A stretch of DNA of 64,000 bases from Acinetobacter ursingii DSM 16037 = CIP 107286. GTDB lineage: Bacteria > Pseudomonadota > Gammaproteobacteria > Pseudomonadales > Moraxellaceae. This document shows, piece by piece, positions 9,599-18,522 of the stretch. The notes under the pieces were generated by a model that saw only the letters and a list, made by a program, of their open reading frames with translations, was not told the DNA's origin and searched no databases. Numbering within the stretch: the first letter of the stretch is position 1; every line of letters starts with the position of its first letter. The stretch spans positions 1 through 64,000 of the forward strand of contig NZ_KB849715.1 of NCBI RefSeq assembly GCF_000368825.1, read 5' to 3'. The position numbers were made by a program, and so were the translations under genes.

Positions 9599-10021
9599 AG
9601 CTTTAAACCTTATTAATTTTATTTAGTATGGGAGTCGCTATTACATCATTTTAAGAATTAAAAACGCTCATGGTATCGTTGCTTAAATGTGTTCTGAAAC
9701 TTAAAGTTTTCTTAAAAAATAAAAGAACTTCTGCCGTAAAATAAAAAATAATTTACATTCAAAAAGTTAAATAACATTTATATAAAAAGACATTCATTTT
9801 AGCCTTCTATCTTATCTGCAATAAAATAGGATGACACAGGCCATAAATATGTTTTCGCAAAGTTTAACAGCCTTCTTTCATCAGTCCTTTTTATTTCTTC
9901 CTTTGGAGGAAAAATAAAGAGAGTTCAAACAATTATGAAAGAAGTCTAATCATTTATTAAAATTATGATGTGAATAAAAAACCCCATCATTCAGATAGGG
10001 CTATTCGCTATTTTTATAAGG
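9599..10021. other. Intergenic stretch holding a dispersed 74-nt repeat
   Basis: This 423-bp AT-rich gap lies between the gcd start and the tauD stop, both on the minus strand. It should contain the gcd promoter and the end of the tau transcript. The only structured element I can name is the palindrome-rich repeat at 9872-9945. A short hairpin-like stretch near 9980-10010 may end the tau operon, but it is not convincing. Confidence 0.5.
9872..9945. repeat. Dispersed palindromic repeat, copy 1
   Basis: A 74-nt element bounded by the 10-bp inverted repeat CTTCTTTCAT and ATGAAAGAAG. An inner palindrome-like stretch has TTTATTTCTTCC facing GGAGGAAAAATAAA. A second copy at 40535-40608, about 31 kb away, matches at about 65 of 74 positions by eye. 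Both copies are intergenic. The size and terminal symmetry suggest a REP- or MITE-like element. Confidence 0.75.
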
Positions 10022-10867
10022 TTAACTGGCTTGTTGATAATAAGGTGTATCGCCATTTATAGTTGCGCGATGCATAATTCGATGTGCATCTCCATAATCA
10101 AACAATGCCTTATGCTGAGTACAGCGATTGTCCCAAATCGCGACATCACCTTCTTGCCATTGCCAGCGCAAATGAAATTGTTCCTGAGTAGATTTCTCAA
10201 ATAAAAACTCTAATAATTCATCACTTTCCTGTTGGCTTAACTCATTTATTCGGGTAGTAAAACCTTCGCTCACAAATAAAATCGGTTGTCCTGTCACAGG
10301 ATGTGTTCTGACGACAGGATGAATAACAGGTGGATTACGTTTAAACGTTTGTAGCAGTTTTTCACGTTCTACCTCATTTGTTGCAAATCGTTCAATTGGG
10401 AAGGATTTTCGAATATCGTGAGTTGCCGTTAATCCTCTCAGCTTATGCTGCAAGTTGATATCAAGTCCAGTAAACGCAGCAACGCCACTTGACCACAGTG
10501 TATCACCACCTGTTGCAGGGATTTTTATCGCTTGCAGTACGCAGCCTAATGGCGGAGTTTGACTAAAAGTGACATCGGTATGCCAAAGCTCGTTATCGCG
10601 TAAATCCTGTTGCCAACTATCCAAAACTAACACTTCAGGTACATCTTCAATGGAAGGATAAATCGGATGGATATGCAAAGAGCCAAAACTACGCGCCAAT
10701 GCTGCCTGAGCTTGTGGCGCTAATTGCTGCTCACGAAAAAAGATCACATGATGTTTCAATAAAGCCTGTTGAATTTCAGTTGTGTGCTGTTTGTTCAAAT
10801 GATTTAAATCAACGCCAGTAATGATTGCGCCAATGGCTGGTTTGATTGTTTCGATAATTAAACTCAT
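10022..10867 (-). CDS. tauD: Taurine dioxygenase TauD
   Basis: TauD is a cytoplasmic Fe(II)/2-oxoglutarate dioxygenase that cleaves taurine to sulfite and aminoacetaldehyde, giving sulfur when sulfate is scarce. The 281-residue protein shows the facial triad: His and Asp in ELWHTDVTF, and the distal His in DNRCTQHKALFDY. The 2-oxoglutarate-binding Arg is expected in HRIMHRATI. GDTLWSSGVAAF is another family block. It follows tauC by 15 bp and closes the tauABCD operon. A related sulfonate dioxygenase specificity is possible, but the operon context favours taurine. Confidence 0.92.
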   Translation of the reverse strand: MSLIIETIKPAIGAIITGVDLNHLNKQHTTEIQQALLKHHVIFFREQQLAPQAQAALARSFGSLHIHPIYPSIEDVPEVLVLDSWQQDLRDNELWHTDVTFSQTPPLGCVLQAIKIPATGGDTLWSSGVAAFTGLDINLQHKLRGLTATHDIRKSFPIERFATNEVEREKLLQTFKRNPPVIHPVVRTHPVTGQPILFVSEGFTTRINELSQQESDELLEFLFEKSTQEQFHLRWQWQEGDVAIWDNRCTQHKALFDYGDAHRIMHRATINGDTPYYQQAS

Positions 10868-10882
10868 TTTATCGCCTATACC

Positions 10883-11758
10883 CTATAACTGCTGGCCATA
10901 CCAGGGAGATAATTGCTGTTGTAACCAACGTAAAAATAATTCAAAACTGACCGCAACCACAGCAATCACGATAATCCCTAAAATCACCGTATCAGTAATT
11001 AAAAATTGCGCAGCCGATTGCACCATAAAGCCAATACCACGATCAGCTGCCACCAATTCTGCTGCGACCAATGTTGACCAACCCACACCAAGTCCAATTC
11101 TGATTCCTGTTAAAATGTGTGGTAAGGCTGTAGGTAAAATCACTTTCCAAAACACTTGTGCCTGTGTTGCACCGAGTGACAAAGCAGCACGTTCACGATT
11201 GAGTTGATGACTGATCACGCCATGGGTACTACTGATAATTACCGGTGCCAAAATCGAAAAAAAGATCAGTAAAATTTTGGTGGTTTCACCAATACCAAAC
11301 CAAATGACGAGTAATGGTAAATATGCCAAAGGTGGGATAGGTCGTAATAATTCAACCAATGGATCAAGCACAGCTCGTGCATATTTATTCAGCCCCATCC
11401 ATAATCCAACGGGAACACCGATTGCAATCGCAGCGAGCAACGCAAATAAAACTCTAGAAATACTGGCCGCCAAATGTTGCCAAAGTGTGGCTTTCATAAA
11501 TCCCTGCTGACTGACTTCCAAAAACTTTTGCCAAACTGCTTGAGGGCTCGGTAAAAATAATGCAGGCACAAGATGTAAAGCAGTCATCAAAAACCACAGC
11601 AATAACACACTAAAAACACTTAGCGCACTTAATGCCAGACGATGATGTCGAGTGAACCACACGCGAAAATTTCCGAAAGAACGCTGTGTTAGACGTGCTG
11701 TCGTATTACTCTTTGCGATCTGATTTTTGTAACTGACCGACTCAGTTCGACTATTCAT
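10883..11758 (-). CDS. tauC: Taurine ABC transporter permease TauC
   Basis: TauC is the inner-membrane permease of the TauABC importer. It has 291 residues with about six hydrophobic helices, from LALSALSVFSVLLLWFLMTA to VILGIIVIAVVAVSFELFL. The BPD EAA-like loop is visible as ERAALSLGATQAQVFWKVIL followed by LPHILTGIRIG. Its ATG overlaps the tauB stop by four bases (ATGA). The first 40 residues are hydrophilic and a little longer than in E. coli TauC. Confidence 0.92.
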   Translation of the reverse strand: MNSRTESVSYKNQIAKSNTTARLTQRSFGNFRVWFTRHHRLALSALSVFSVLLLWFLMTALHLVPALFLPSPQAVWQKFLEVSQQGFMKATLWQHLAASISRVLFALLAAIAIGVPVGLWMGLNKYARAVLDPLVELLRPIPPLAYLPLLVIWFGIGETTKILLIFFSILAPVIISSTHGVISHQLNRERAALSLGATQAQVFWKVILPTALPHILTGIRIGLGVGWSTLVAAELVAADRGIGFMVQSAAQFLITDTVILGIIVIAVVAVSFELFLRWLQQQLSPWYGQQL

Positions 11759-12558
11759 GTCAACACCTCATGGCTAGGTTGTTTTCGTTGTTGCTTTTGT
11801 TCGCGTAGTCGCTCAAACAACTGTTCCCGCAACGCGATAAATTCAGGATCAGATTTAATCGAACGAATCGACTCACCTGCCCGATAACGCTCCGCAAAAT
11901 TTAATTGCAATGTCTGCACAATTTTCCCAGGATGAGCGGTCATCAACACCAATTGCTGACTCAGTAATAAGGCTTCTTCAATATCATGCGTAATCAGGAA
12001 AAAGCCCTTATTTTGCTGAATCCATAAATCCAGAACCAGTTGTTGCATCGTTTCACGTGTAAAGGCATCCAGTGCCGCAAAAGGTTCATCCAATAAAATG
12101 AAGGGTGCATGACTGACCAAAGCACGTGCGATCCCCACACGCTGCTTCATGCCCCCTGAAAGCTCCCAGATATTGCCTTTGGCTACATGAGACAGCCCCA
12201 CAATGTTTAAAATCGAGGTCACTTGTTGTTCGATTTCACTTTCCCTTAACCCTTTAAGCTCCAAAGCGAAACCAACATTTTGCTCGACATTGAGCCACGG
12301 CAATAAGGCATGATCCTGAAATACCACGGCACGGCGTGCATCAGGGCCGTTCAAAACTTCATCATCAATTTTGACTTGGCCTGTATCTACTTTTTGGAAG
12401 CCCGCCAAAATATTGAGCAATGTGGTTTTACCGCAGCCAGATTCCCCCAAAATTACATTCAAAGTGCCCGATTCAATCGAGAGATTGACATCCTGCAAAA
12501 CAGGTAATGATTGCTTTGGAAACTGTAATTGCACATGTTCAGCTTTCAAGGTACTCAT
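11755..12558 (-). CDS. tauB: Taurine ABC transporter ATP-binding protein TauB
   Basis: TauB powers taurine import. The protein has Walker A GESGCGKTT, the Q-loop VFQDHALLPWLNV, signature LSGGMKQRVGIARAL, Walker B FILLDEPFAALDAF and the H-loop LITHDIEEALLL. It belongs to the nitrate/sulfonate/taurine ATPase group. I start it at the ATG at 12558, where GGAG sits six bases upstream; an in-frame TTG four codons earlier overlaps that ribosome site. There are 12 bp between the tauA stop and this start. Confidence 0.93.
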   Translation of the reverse strand: MSTLKAEHVQLQFPKQSLPVLQDVNLSIESGTLNVILGESGCGKTTLLNILAGFQKVDTGQVKIDDEVLNGPDARRAVVFQDHALLPWLNVEQNVGFALELKGLRESEIEQQVTSILNIVGLSHVAKGNIWELSGGMKQRVGIARALVSHAPFILLDEPFAALDAFTRETMQQLVLDLWIQQNKGFFLITHDIEEALLLSQQLVLMTAHPGKIVQTLQLNFAERYRAGESIRSIKSDPEFIALREQLFERLREQKQQRKQPSHEVLT

Positions 12559-12570
12559 GGCACACTCCAA

Positions 12571-13599
12571 TTATTGCAAAAAGGCGGTCGTGACATTTTC
12601 GGCATAACTTGCTTTAACTTGATCGACCTTGCCCTGACTTTTCAAAAAAGTCGCTGTATCGAAAATATTTTTAGCAAACTCGCCTGATAATGTTTTTTGT
12701 TGCTGTTCGAGATTGAGATAATCATTTCCTGACAATAACAATGGAATATCTTTTGGATATGAACCTGTCAGTTTGGCAATCTTGTCGATATTTGCTTGAT
12801 CTTGCACAAATGCTTGCGGATTTTGCTGATAAGCATCGATTTGTTTCAGTGTGGTTTTAACAAAAGATTTGATGAAATCTGGATTCTTTTCTGCAAAGTC
12901 TTTACGCACCACCCATAGGTCATAAGTCGGCGCACCCCATTCCCCCACTTGTTTAGAGTCAGTAAGTACCTTCCCTGTTGCTTTGGCTTTGCTTAAAGCA
13001 GGTTCCCAGACATAAGTGGCATCAATATCGCCACGTTCCCAAGCCGCGGCAATTTCTGGTGGGCGTAAATTAATAATTTTGACCTGATTTTCAGAAATTC
13101 CCCAATGTTTCAGTGCAGACAATAAACTGTAATGGGTGGTTGAAACAAAAGGCACCGCAATGGTTTTACCTATTAAATCCTGTGGCGACTGAATGTTAGA
13201 TTTTTGACTGACCACCAATGCCTCTGATCCACCCAGTTTTGCAGTAATTAAAAACACTTCAATAGGGACATTTCGGCTTGCTGCTGCAGCCAAGGGACTT
13301 GATCCAATATTGCCAATCACCACATCGCCTGAAGCCAACGCATTGACGACATCTGAACCCGCATCAAATTTTTTCCATTGAATGTGCTGCTTACTGTCTT
13401 TTTCATAATCACCGTTTGCCTGTGCAACTTTGCTCGGATCAACACCAGTTTGGTAGGCAATAATCACCGATTGACCACCGACACTTTGTGCAGCAGGTGT
13501 TTGATCTTGACCTTTACGATTTTGATAAATAATAAATGTAACAATCGCCACAAGGACGATTGCTGTAATCCATAAAGGTTTAGAATTTTTCTTACTCAT
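12571..13599 (-). CDS. tauA: Taurine-binding protein TauA (membrane-anchored)
   Basis: TauA binds taurine in the periplasm and delivers it to TauBC. The 342-residue protein has an N-terminal hydrophobic helix (ITAIVLVAIVTFIIY) after MSKKNSKPLW. No signal-peptidase site follows, so it may stay tethered to the membrane. The substrate-binding domain begins near residue 45 (VIIAYQTGVDPSKVAQANG) and includes FDAGSDVVNALASGDVVIG, IGKTIAVPFVSTTHYSLL and DIDATYVWEPALSKA. It is the first gene of tauABCD, read away from dgt. Confidence 0.9.
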   Translation of the reverse strand: MSKKNSKPLWITAIVLVAIVTFIIYQNRKGQDQTPAAQSVGGQSVIIAYQTGVDPSKVAQANGDYEKDSKQHIQWKKFDAGSDVVNALASGDVVIGNIGSSPLAAAASRNVPIEVFLITAKLGGSEALVVSQKSNIQSPQDLIGKTIAVPFVSTTHYSLLSALKHWGISENQVKIINLRPPEIAAAWERGDIDATYVWEPALSKAKATGKVLTDSKQVGEWGAPTYDLWVVRKDFAEKNPDFIKSFVKTTLKQIDAYQQNPQAFVQDQANIDKIAKLTGSYPKDIPLLLSGNDYLNLEQQQKTLSGEFAKNIFDTATFLKSQGKVDQVKASYAENVTTAFLQ

Positions 13600-13873
13600 A
13601 ACATTTGATAAAAGTCGCTATTGTTATCAATGGTATGGCACTCTGCTTTATGATTTAAAATAATAAAAAATGGATTGCTTATGAATATTTTTAAAATAGA
13701 AATAATAAAACATGGCTCGATTCAATCATTCTTCCCAAGCTTATAAAATATCTATAAAGTGCTTGGATAAATTGATAAAAATACAGATAGCAGACAAATC
13801 ATGTCGCACTACCCTAGTGCTTTCAATATTTTTTTGGCATGATGCAAAGTAGATCTCTCAAGAACAGTTATAA

Positions 13874-15214
13874 ATGGAACAAATGCGTTGGATGGAGCTG
13901 CTTTCAGCAGTTCGTTTAGGTAGTAAAAAAAGTACAACAGAACTGGGACGAAGCCCTTTTCATAAAGATTATGATCGGATCATATTTTCACAAAGTTTTC
14001 GTCAGCTTAATCGTAAAACACAGGTTCATCCTTTCGCACTCCAAGATGGTATCCATACTCGTTTAACCCATTCCCTTGAAGTGTCTTGCATCGGGCGGTC
14101 GCTCGGCATGATGACCGCTGAAAAAATTAAGGATGATTTACCTGCATGGATTTCACCATCCGATGTCGGAGCCATTATTCAGGCGGCATGTCTCGCCCAC
14201 GATATTGGCAACCCACCCTATGGACATGCAGGTGAATATGCGATTCGCGAATGGTTTGACGATGCTTCACATAACGATTTCCTAAAAGAACTTAGCCCTG
14301 AAGAAGAAGCTGATGTGCGCCAGTTTGAAGGGAATGCACAAGGTTTACGCTTATTAACACGTATTGATTATCATCCTGATGATGGCGGTATGCGCCTGAC
14401 TCACGCCACGTTAGGTGCTTATTTAAAATATCCGTGGTTGTCTAAAACCATTGAGTCACAAGGCGACCGTCCTTCCAACCAACGTGCAAAATTTGGTTGC
14501 TATCAGACTGAAAAAGAAATTTTGGTCGAAATTGCTGATCAGCTTGGACTGATTCAATTGGGTGAATATCATTATTGCCGTCATCCTCTGACTTATTTGC
14601 TCGAAGCAGCAGATGACATGTGTTATGCGCTGATTGATCTGGAAGATGGTATTATTTTAAATATGCTGACTTATGAAGAAGTTGAGCCTATTTTTCTAAA
14701 TTTAATTGCAGATTATGGGATTCCTGACGAATTGGGTCAACGTAATACCACTTGGCAACAAAAAATTGCCGCTTTGCGTGGACGAGTCATGAAACGTCTG
14801 GTTGCTGAGGTTTCCAGCGCCTTTGCCCGACATCATGTTGAAATATTATCAGGACAATTACAGGGAACACTTTTAGAATATTGCCCTGCGGATATTGGCG
14901 TGGGAATCGAAAAAGCCAAAGATTTGGCGCGCAATAAAATTTTTGAGCATCGGCAAAAGTCTGATCTGGAAATTATTGCACATAGTAGTTTGCAATCGAT
15001 TCTGGATGCATTTATTCCATTGTCCGTACCGCAAAAAGCTTTGAGTTTTAAAGAGAAACGGCTGATGTCCATTTTGCAGCAGTTTGGTGCCAATTTTCAG
15101 GACAATCACTACCAAAATATTATGCAAATATTGGATATTATTAGTAAATTTTCAGATCACCAAGCTTATGATCTCGCTCAGGTACTACAAGGTCGTCGTG
15201 CCAGTTTTATGTAA
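13874..15214 (+). CDS. dgt: Deoxyguanosinetriphosphate triphosphohydrolase-like protein
   Basis: This HD-domain enzyme of 446 residues is expected to hydrolyse dGTP or other dNTPs to nucleoside and triphosphate. The metal-binding HD motif is in AACLAHDIGNPPYGHAGE, preceded by the first His in HTRLTHSLEVS. FRQLNRKTQVHPF and EAADDMCYALIDLEDG are further conserved blocks. The length and the HTRLTHS motif match the Dgt subfamily. The ATG at 13874 lacks a strong ribosome site, and another in-frame ATG lies four codons downstream. It is divergent from the tau operon and upstream of ruvAB. Confidence 0.9.
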   Translation: MEQMRWMELLSAVRLGSKKSTTELGRSPFHKDYDRIIFSQSFRQLNRKTQVHPFALQDGIHTRLTHSLEVSCIGRSLGMMTAEKIKDDLPAWISPSDVGAIIQAACLAHDIGNPPYGHAGEYAIREWFDDASHNDFLKELSPEEEADVRQFEGNAQGLRLLTRIDYHPDDGGMRLTHATLGAYLKYPWLSKTIESQGDRPSNQRAKFGCYQTEKEILVEIADQLGLIQLGEYHYCRHPLTYLLEAADDMCYALIDLEDGIILNMLTYEEVEPIFLNLIADYGIPDELGQRNTTWQQKIAALRGRVMKRLVAEVSSAFARHHVEILSGQLQGTLLEYCPADIGVGIEKAKDLARNKIFEHRQKSDLEIIAHSSLQSILDAFIPLSVPQKALSFKEKRLMSILQQFGANFQDNHYQNIMQILDIISKFSDHQAYDLAQVLQGRRASFM

Positions 15215-15270
15215 TGTCGGGATGATTTCGGACATCTAATTTTTATATTATTTTAGGAAATAAGTTTTCA

Positions 15271-15876
15271 ATGATCGGTTGTTTAATTGGTGAAGTATTT
15301 GCACTGGAAGCACCTACGGTACTCCTGAATGTCAATGGGGTTGGCTATGAAATTGATACGCCACTTTCAACATTTTGCCAACTCCAAAAAGGGCAAAAAG
15401 CAACCTTGTGGACGCATTTAGTGGTGCGTGAAGATGCACAACAACTTTATGGTTTTTTAGAAGCACAGGAAAAGACCATTTTCCGTACCTTGCTGAAGGT
15501 TAATGGTGTTGGCCCTAAAATGGCACTGGGTATTTTATCGACTTTAAGCGTTGAGCTTTTGATCCAAACCATTGAACATGATGATATCAATACCTTGGTG
15601 AAAGTTCCGGGTGTGGGTAAAAAGACTGCCGAACGTTTGATGATTGAACTTCGTGATCGTTTTAAAGCACTTGCAAATCAAGGCAGTGCGACCTCAAACA
15701 ATACTATTTCGCAAATTCAGTTTGTATCTAACTCTCCTGTTGCCGAAGCCGAAGCTGCATTACAATCATTAGGCTACAAACCGATTGAAGCACAAAAAGC
15801 AGTGGCTGCAGTGAAAGCTGATTATACTGAAGCCGCAGACTTAATTCGTGCTGCACTCAAATCAATGATGAAGTAA
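15271..15876 (+). CDS. ruvA: Holliday junction branch-migration protein RuvA
   Basis: RuvA binds four-way junctions as a tetramer and recruits the RuvB motor. The 201-residue protein starts MIGCLIGEVF with an OB-fold. It has two helix-hairpin-helix motifs (LLKVNGVGPKMALGIL and LVKVPGVGKKTAERLMIEL) and a C-terminal domain with EAEAALQSLGYKPIEAQKAV that contacts RuvB. RuvB follows six bases later, so the two are one operon. Confidence 0.97.
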   Translation: MIGCLIGEVFALEAPTVLLNVNGVGYEIDTPLSTFCQLQKGQKATLWTHLVVREDAQQLYGFLEAQEKTIFRTLLKVNGVGPKMALGILSTLSVELLIQTIEHDDINTLVKVPGVGKKTAERLMIELRDRFKALANQGSATSNNTISQIQFVSNSPVAEAEAALQSLGYKPIEAQKAVAAVKADYTEAADLIRAALKSMMK

Positions 15877-15882
15877 CCAATC

Positions 15883-16884
15883 ATGCATGACCGTTTAATT
15901 AGTGGCAAAGAAAAACCAGAAGATCAATTCGATCGTGCCATTCGACCAACTTCTTTGGCAGACTATATTGGTCAGCCCGTGGTACGCGAGCAAATGGAAA
16001 TTTTCATTGGTGCTGCGCGTGGTCGTGGTGAAGCACTGGATCACACCCTGATTTTTGGCCCGCCAGGACTCGGTAAAACCACACTTGCCAATATTATTGC
16101 CCGAGAAATGGGAGGCAATTTAAAATCCACTTCTGGGCCTGTGCTGGAACGGGCTGGAGATTTGGCTGCCATGCTCACCAATCTTGAAGAAGGTGATGTG
16201 TTATTTATCGATGAAATTCATCGTCTTTCTCCTGTTATTGAAGAAATTTTATATCCTGCGATGGAAGACTACCAACTGGATATTATGATTGGCGAAGGTC
16301 CAGCGGCACGTTCAATTAAACTGGACTTGCCGCCGTTTACACTGGTTGCTGCAACAACACGCGCAGGCTTGCTCACCTCACCGTTGCGTGATCGTTTCGG
16401 GATTGTGCAACGTCTGGAATTTTATTCCGTTGAAGATTTAACGCATATTGTCACCCGTTCTGCCAACTTAATGGATGTACCGATTACCCGAACAGGTGCT
16501 GAAGAAATTGCACGACGTTCGCGTGGTACACCACGTATTGCCAATCGTTTATTACGTCGTGTACGTGACTATGCTCAGGTCAAAGGCACAGGTGAAGTCA
16601 CTCAGGACATGGCACAACGTGCACTAGATATGCTCAATGTCGATAAATCTGGCTTAGATACACTCGATCGACGTTACCTGAGTATGATACTAGAACGCTT
16701 TGAAGGTGGCCCCGCAGGCGTTGAAGCTCTTGCTGCTGCTATGGCCGAAGATAGCGGAACTCTGGAAGATGTCATTGAACCGTATCTGATCCAGCAAGGC
16801 TACGTGATGCGTACTGCACGTGGGCGTATTGCCACCAATCATGCCTATGCCCAGTTTGGAATCACCCCACCTGAGCAGCGATAA
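15883..16884 (+). CDS. ruvB: Holliday junction ATP-dependent helicase RuvB
   Basis: RuvB is the AAA+ hexameric motor of RuvABC. The 333-residue protein has the N-terminal [11 protein letters not shown], Walker [13 protein letters not shown], Walker [12 protein letters not shown], sensor ATTRAGLL with SPLRDRFG, and sensor 2 [18 protein letters not shown] winged-helix DNA-binding domain ends with [14 protein letters not shown]. Its last two codons and stop (CAG CGA TAA) fall at the first copy of a 60-nt non-coding repeat that continues downstream. Confidence 0.98.
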   Translation: MHDRLISGKEKPEDQFDRAIRPTSLADYIGQPVVREQMEIFIGAARGRGEALDHTLIFGPPGLGKTTLANIIAREMGGNLKSTSGPVLERAGDLAAMLTNLEEGDVLFIDEIHRLSPVIEEILYPAMEDYQLDIMIGEGPAARSIKLDLPPFTLVAATTRAGLLTSPLRDRFGIVQRLEFYSVEDLTHIVTRSANLMDVPITRTGAEEIARRSRGTPRIANRLLRRVRDYAQVKGTGEVTQDMAQRALDMLNVDKSGLDTLDRRYLSMILERFEGGPAGVEALAAAMAEDSGTLEDVIEPYLIQQGYVMRTARGRIATNHAYAQFGITPPEQR

Positions 16885-17071
16885 GCAAAACAACGTTTTG
16901 CCGCTGCGCAAGACGAGAAGCTATGCTTCGAGTAAACGCGTTAAGAAAAACGAGGCTTTTTAGCGGCGCAAGACGAACAGCTAGGCTGTGAGTGATAGCG
17001 ATAAGCAAAACAACGCTTCTTACGGAATATATTCCTCATGCGCAAGACGAGAAGCTATGCTTTGAGTAAAA
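16878..17071. repeat. Three-copy tandem repeat (60, 60, 74 nt) with conserved hairpin
   Basis: Copies start at 16878, 16938 and 16998, each opening with GCGATAAG or GCGTTAAG and containing GCGCAAGACGA. Each has a short hairpin: GAAGC-TAT-GCTTC in copy 1 (16917-16929), ACAGC-TAG-GCTGT in copy 2 (16977-16989) and GAAGC-TAT-GCTTT in copy 3 (17051-17063). Two stem pairs change on both sides between copies 1 and 2. Copy 3 carries a 14-nt insertion holding the perfect palindrome GGAATATATTCC. Copy 1 overlaps the ruvB stop codon. Confidence 0.8.
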
Positions 17072-17389
17072 GCGTTAAATAAACTTCATGCATCTTTTTA
17101 AGGCTTTTTCGTGCATAGACCTCATTCTAAGCTGAACAATGATGCCCTAAACCACAGTGTTAAAGGAGCATCCTTTTGCCAGATCTATTGCTCACGTTTA
17201 AGTCGATATGCTTTCAAACCACTTGCTATCAAGCGATCTCAGATTGAAAGCTTGTGCCATTTGACGAAATAGTCATTATGCTAAACTTCCATGCGTTTAA
17301 GAGCATTACTTCCAGAGCGCCCTAGCCGATAAAAATCGGGCAAGCCCTGCTTACTTGTTATTGTTTATACCTTAGTACGGATATCTATC
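17072..17389. other. Non-coding stretch with several predicted hairpins before ybgC
   Basis: I find no coding sequence in these 318 bp. Unlike most gaps in this window the stretch is not strongly AT-rich. Visible inverted repeats are AAAGGA/TCCTTT (17162-17176), GCTTTCAA/TTGAAAGC (17210-17251, enclosing CTTG/CAAG at 17222-17233) and CCGAT/ATCGG (17326-17339). The ybgC-tol promoter should lie in the last 60 bp. Whether the hairpins belong to a transcript is unknown. Confidence 0.45.
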
Positions 17390-17797
17390 ATGGCTAATCT
17401 TTTTGAGTTCAAAATTCGCGTATATATTGAAGATACAGATGCTGGTGGTATCGTTTATCATGCCAATCATATCCGCTTTATGGAACGGACTCGTACAGAA
17501 TGGCTACGTGCTTCTGGCATCGATCATTATTGGCATCAAAAAGATTATAATTTTGTCGTACATAAAATCGCATTGAAATACATGCGCCCAATTATGATGG
17601 ACGACATGATTACTGTTACAGCGAGTGTACTTTCATGTAAAGCTTCGTCATTTGTATTGCAACAAAATATTTATCGTGGTGAAATCATGCTTGCTTCTGG
17701 CGAGGTTGAACTGGCATGTTTAAACACAGAAATGCGACCACGCCGACTCCCTGATGAAATTCGCAATCTTATTCTTCAAGAACTGGAACAAGATTAA
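17390..17797 (+). CDS. ybgC: Tol-Pal-associated acyl-CoA thioesterase YbgC
   Basis: A hotdog-fold thioesterase of 135 residues. The signature EDTDAGGIVYHANHIRFMER near residue 12 contains the catalytic Asp and the helix start of the 4HBT/YbgC family, followed by RTEWLRASGID. It is the first gene of the ybgC-tolQRAB-pal cluster, the usual position. The enzyme acts on short-chain or hydroxy acyl-CoAs in other bacteria; its link to Tol-Pal function is not settled. Confidence 0.93.
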   Translation: MANLFEFKIRVYIEDTDAGGIVYHANHIRFMERTRTEWLRASGIDHYWHQKDYNFVVHKIALKYMRPIMMDDMITVTASVLSCKASSFVLQQNIYRGEIMLASGEVELACLNTEMRPRRLPDEIRNLILQELEQD

Positions 17798-17823
17798 AAA
17801 AACATACTTTGGCACATGTAACT

Positions 17824-18522
17824 ATGGCAACACAGATCCAATCTTCTCTACATATTTCTGATCTTATTTTACAAGCAAGCCCTGTCGTTCAGGCAGTCAT
17901 GCTTTTATTACTTTTGGCATCAATTTATAGCTGGTATCTGATCGCCAAGTTACATATGGGCTATAAGAAAGCAGCACAACAAGATGAACATTTTCAAAAA
18001 ATGTTCTGGTCGGGTGCTGAACTCAATACGCTTTATAACAATGCACAGTTAAATTCAAAACGTCATGGTCTGGAGGATATTTTTTATCAAGGCTTAGGCG
18101 AGTTTTTTAAACTAAAAAAACGTCATGCTACTGCAAACCAGACCATTGAAGGAACTGAACGTATTTTGCGTGTCGGTTTAAGCCGAGATCAAAGTATCCT
18201 TGAACAAGGGCTTGGTGCATTGGCCAGTATTGGTTCAGTGGCGCCTTATGTCGGTTTATTTGGAACCGTTTGGGGCATCATGAATGCGTTTATTGGCTTG
18301 GCTGATGTGGATCAAGTAACACTTGCTACCGTAGCTCCAGGGATTGCTGAAGCCTTGATTGCCACTGCGATCGGTTTATTTGCAGCCATTCCTGCGGTAC
18401 TCGCTTTTAACCACTATACCGCTAAAGGCGAAGCGATTTATTCAGATCGTGCGCTTTTTGCCGAGGAAATGGTGGCATTATTACAACGTCAGTCTGTGGG
18501 TTCTGCACAGGAAGAAGTTTAA
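17824..18522 (+). CDS. tolQ: Tol-Pal system protein TolQ
   Basis: TolQ and TolR form the inner-membrane proton channel that energises TolA during cell constriction. The protein has three hydrophobic segments: VVQAVMLLLLLASIYSWYLI near the N-terminus, then two within LGALASIGSVAPYVGLFGTV and IAEALIATAIGLFAAIPAVL. These match the ExbB/TolQ/MotA family. I use the ATG at 17824; an in-frame TTG at 17809 would add five residues, and neither has a strong ribosome site. The stop overlaps the tolR start (TAATG). Confidence 0.95.
   Translation: MATQIQSSLHISDLILQASPVVQAVMLLLLLASIYSWYLIAKLHMGYKKAAQQDEHFQKMFWSGAELNTLYNNAQLNSKRHGLEDIFYQGLGEFFKLKKRHATANQTIEGTERILRVGLSRDQSILEQGLGALASIGSVAPYVGLFGTVWGIMNAFIGLADVDQVTLATVAPGIAEALIATAIGLFAAIPAVLAFNHYTAKGEAIYSDRALFAEEMVALLQRQSVGSAQEEV

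Noticed and set aside
16906..17075. The ruvB-downstream repeats as a CRISPR array
   Set aside because: Copies are contiguous, without unique spacers of even length, there are only three and they vary in sequence; no cas genes are near.
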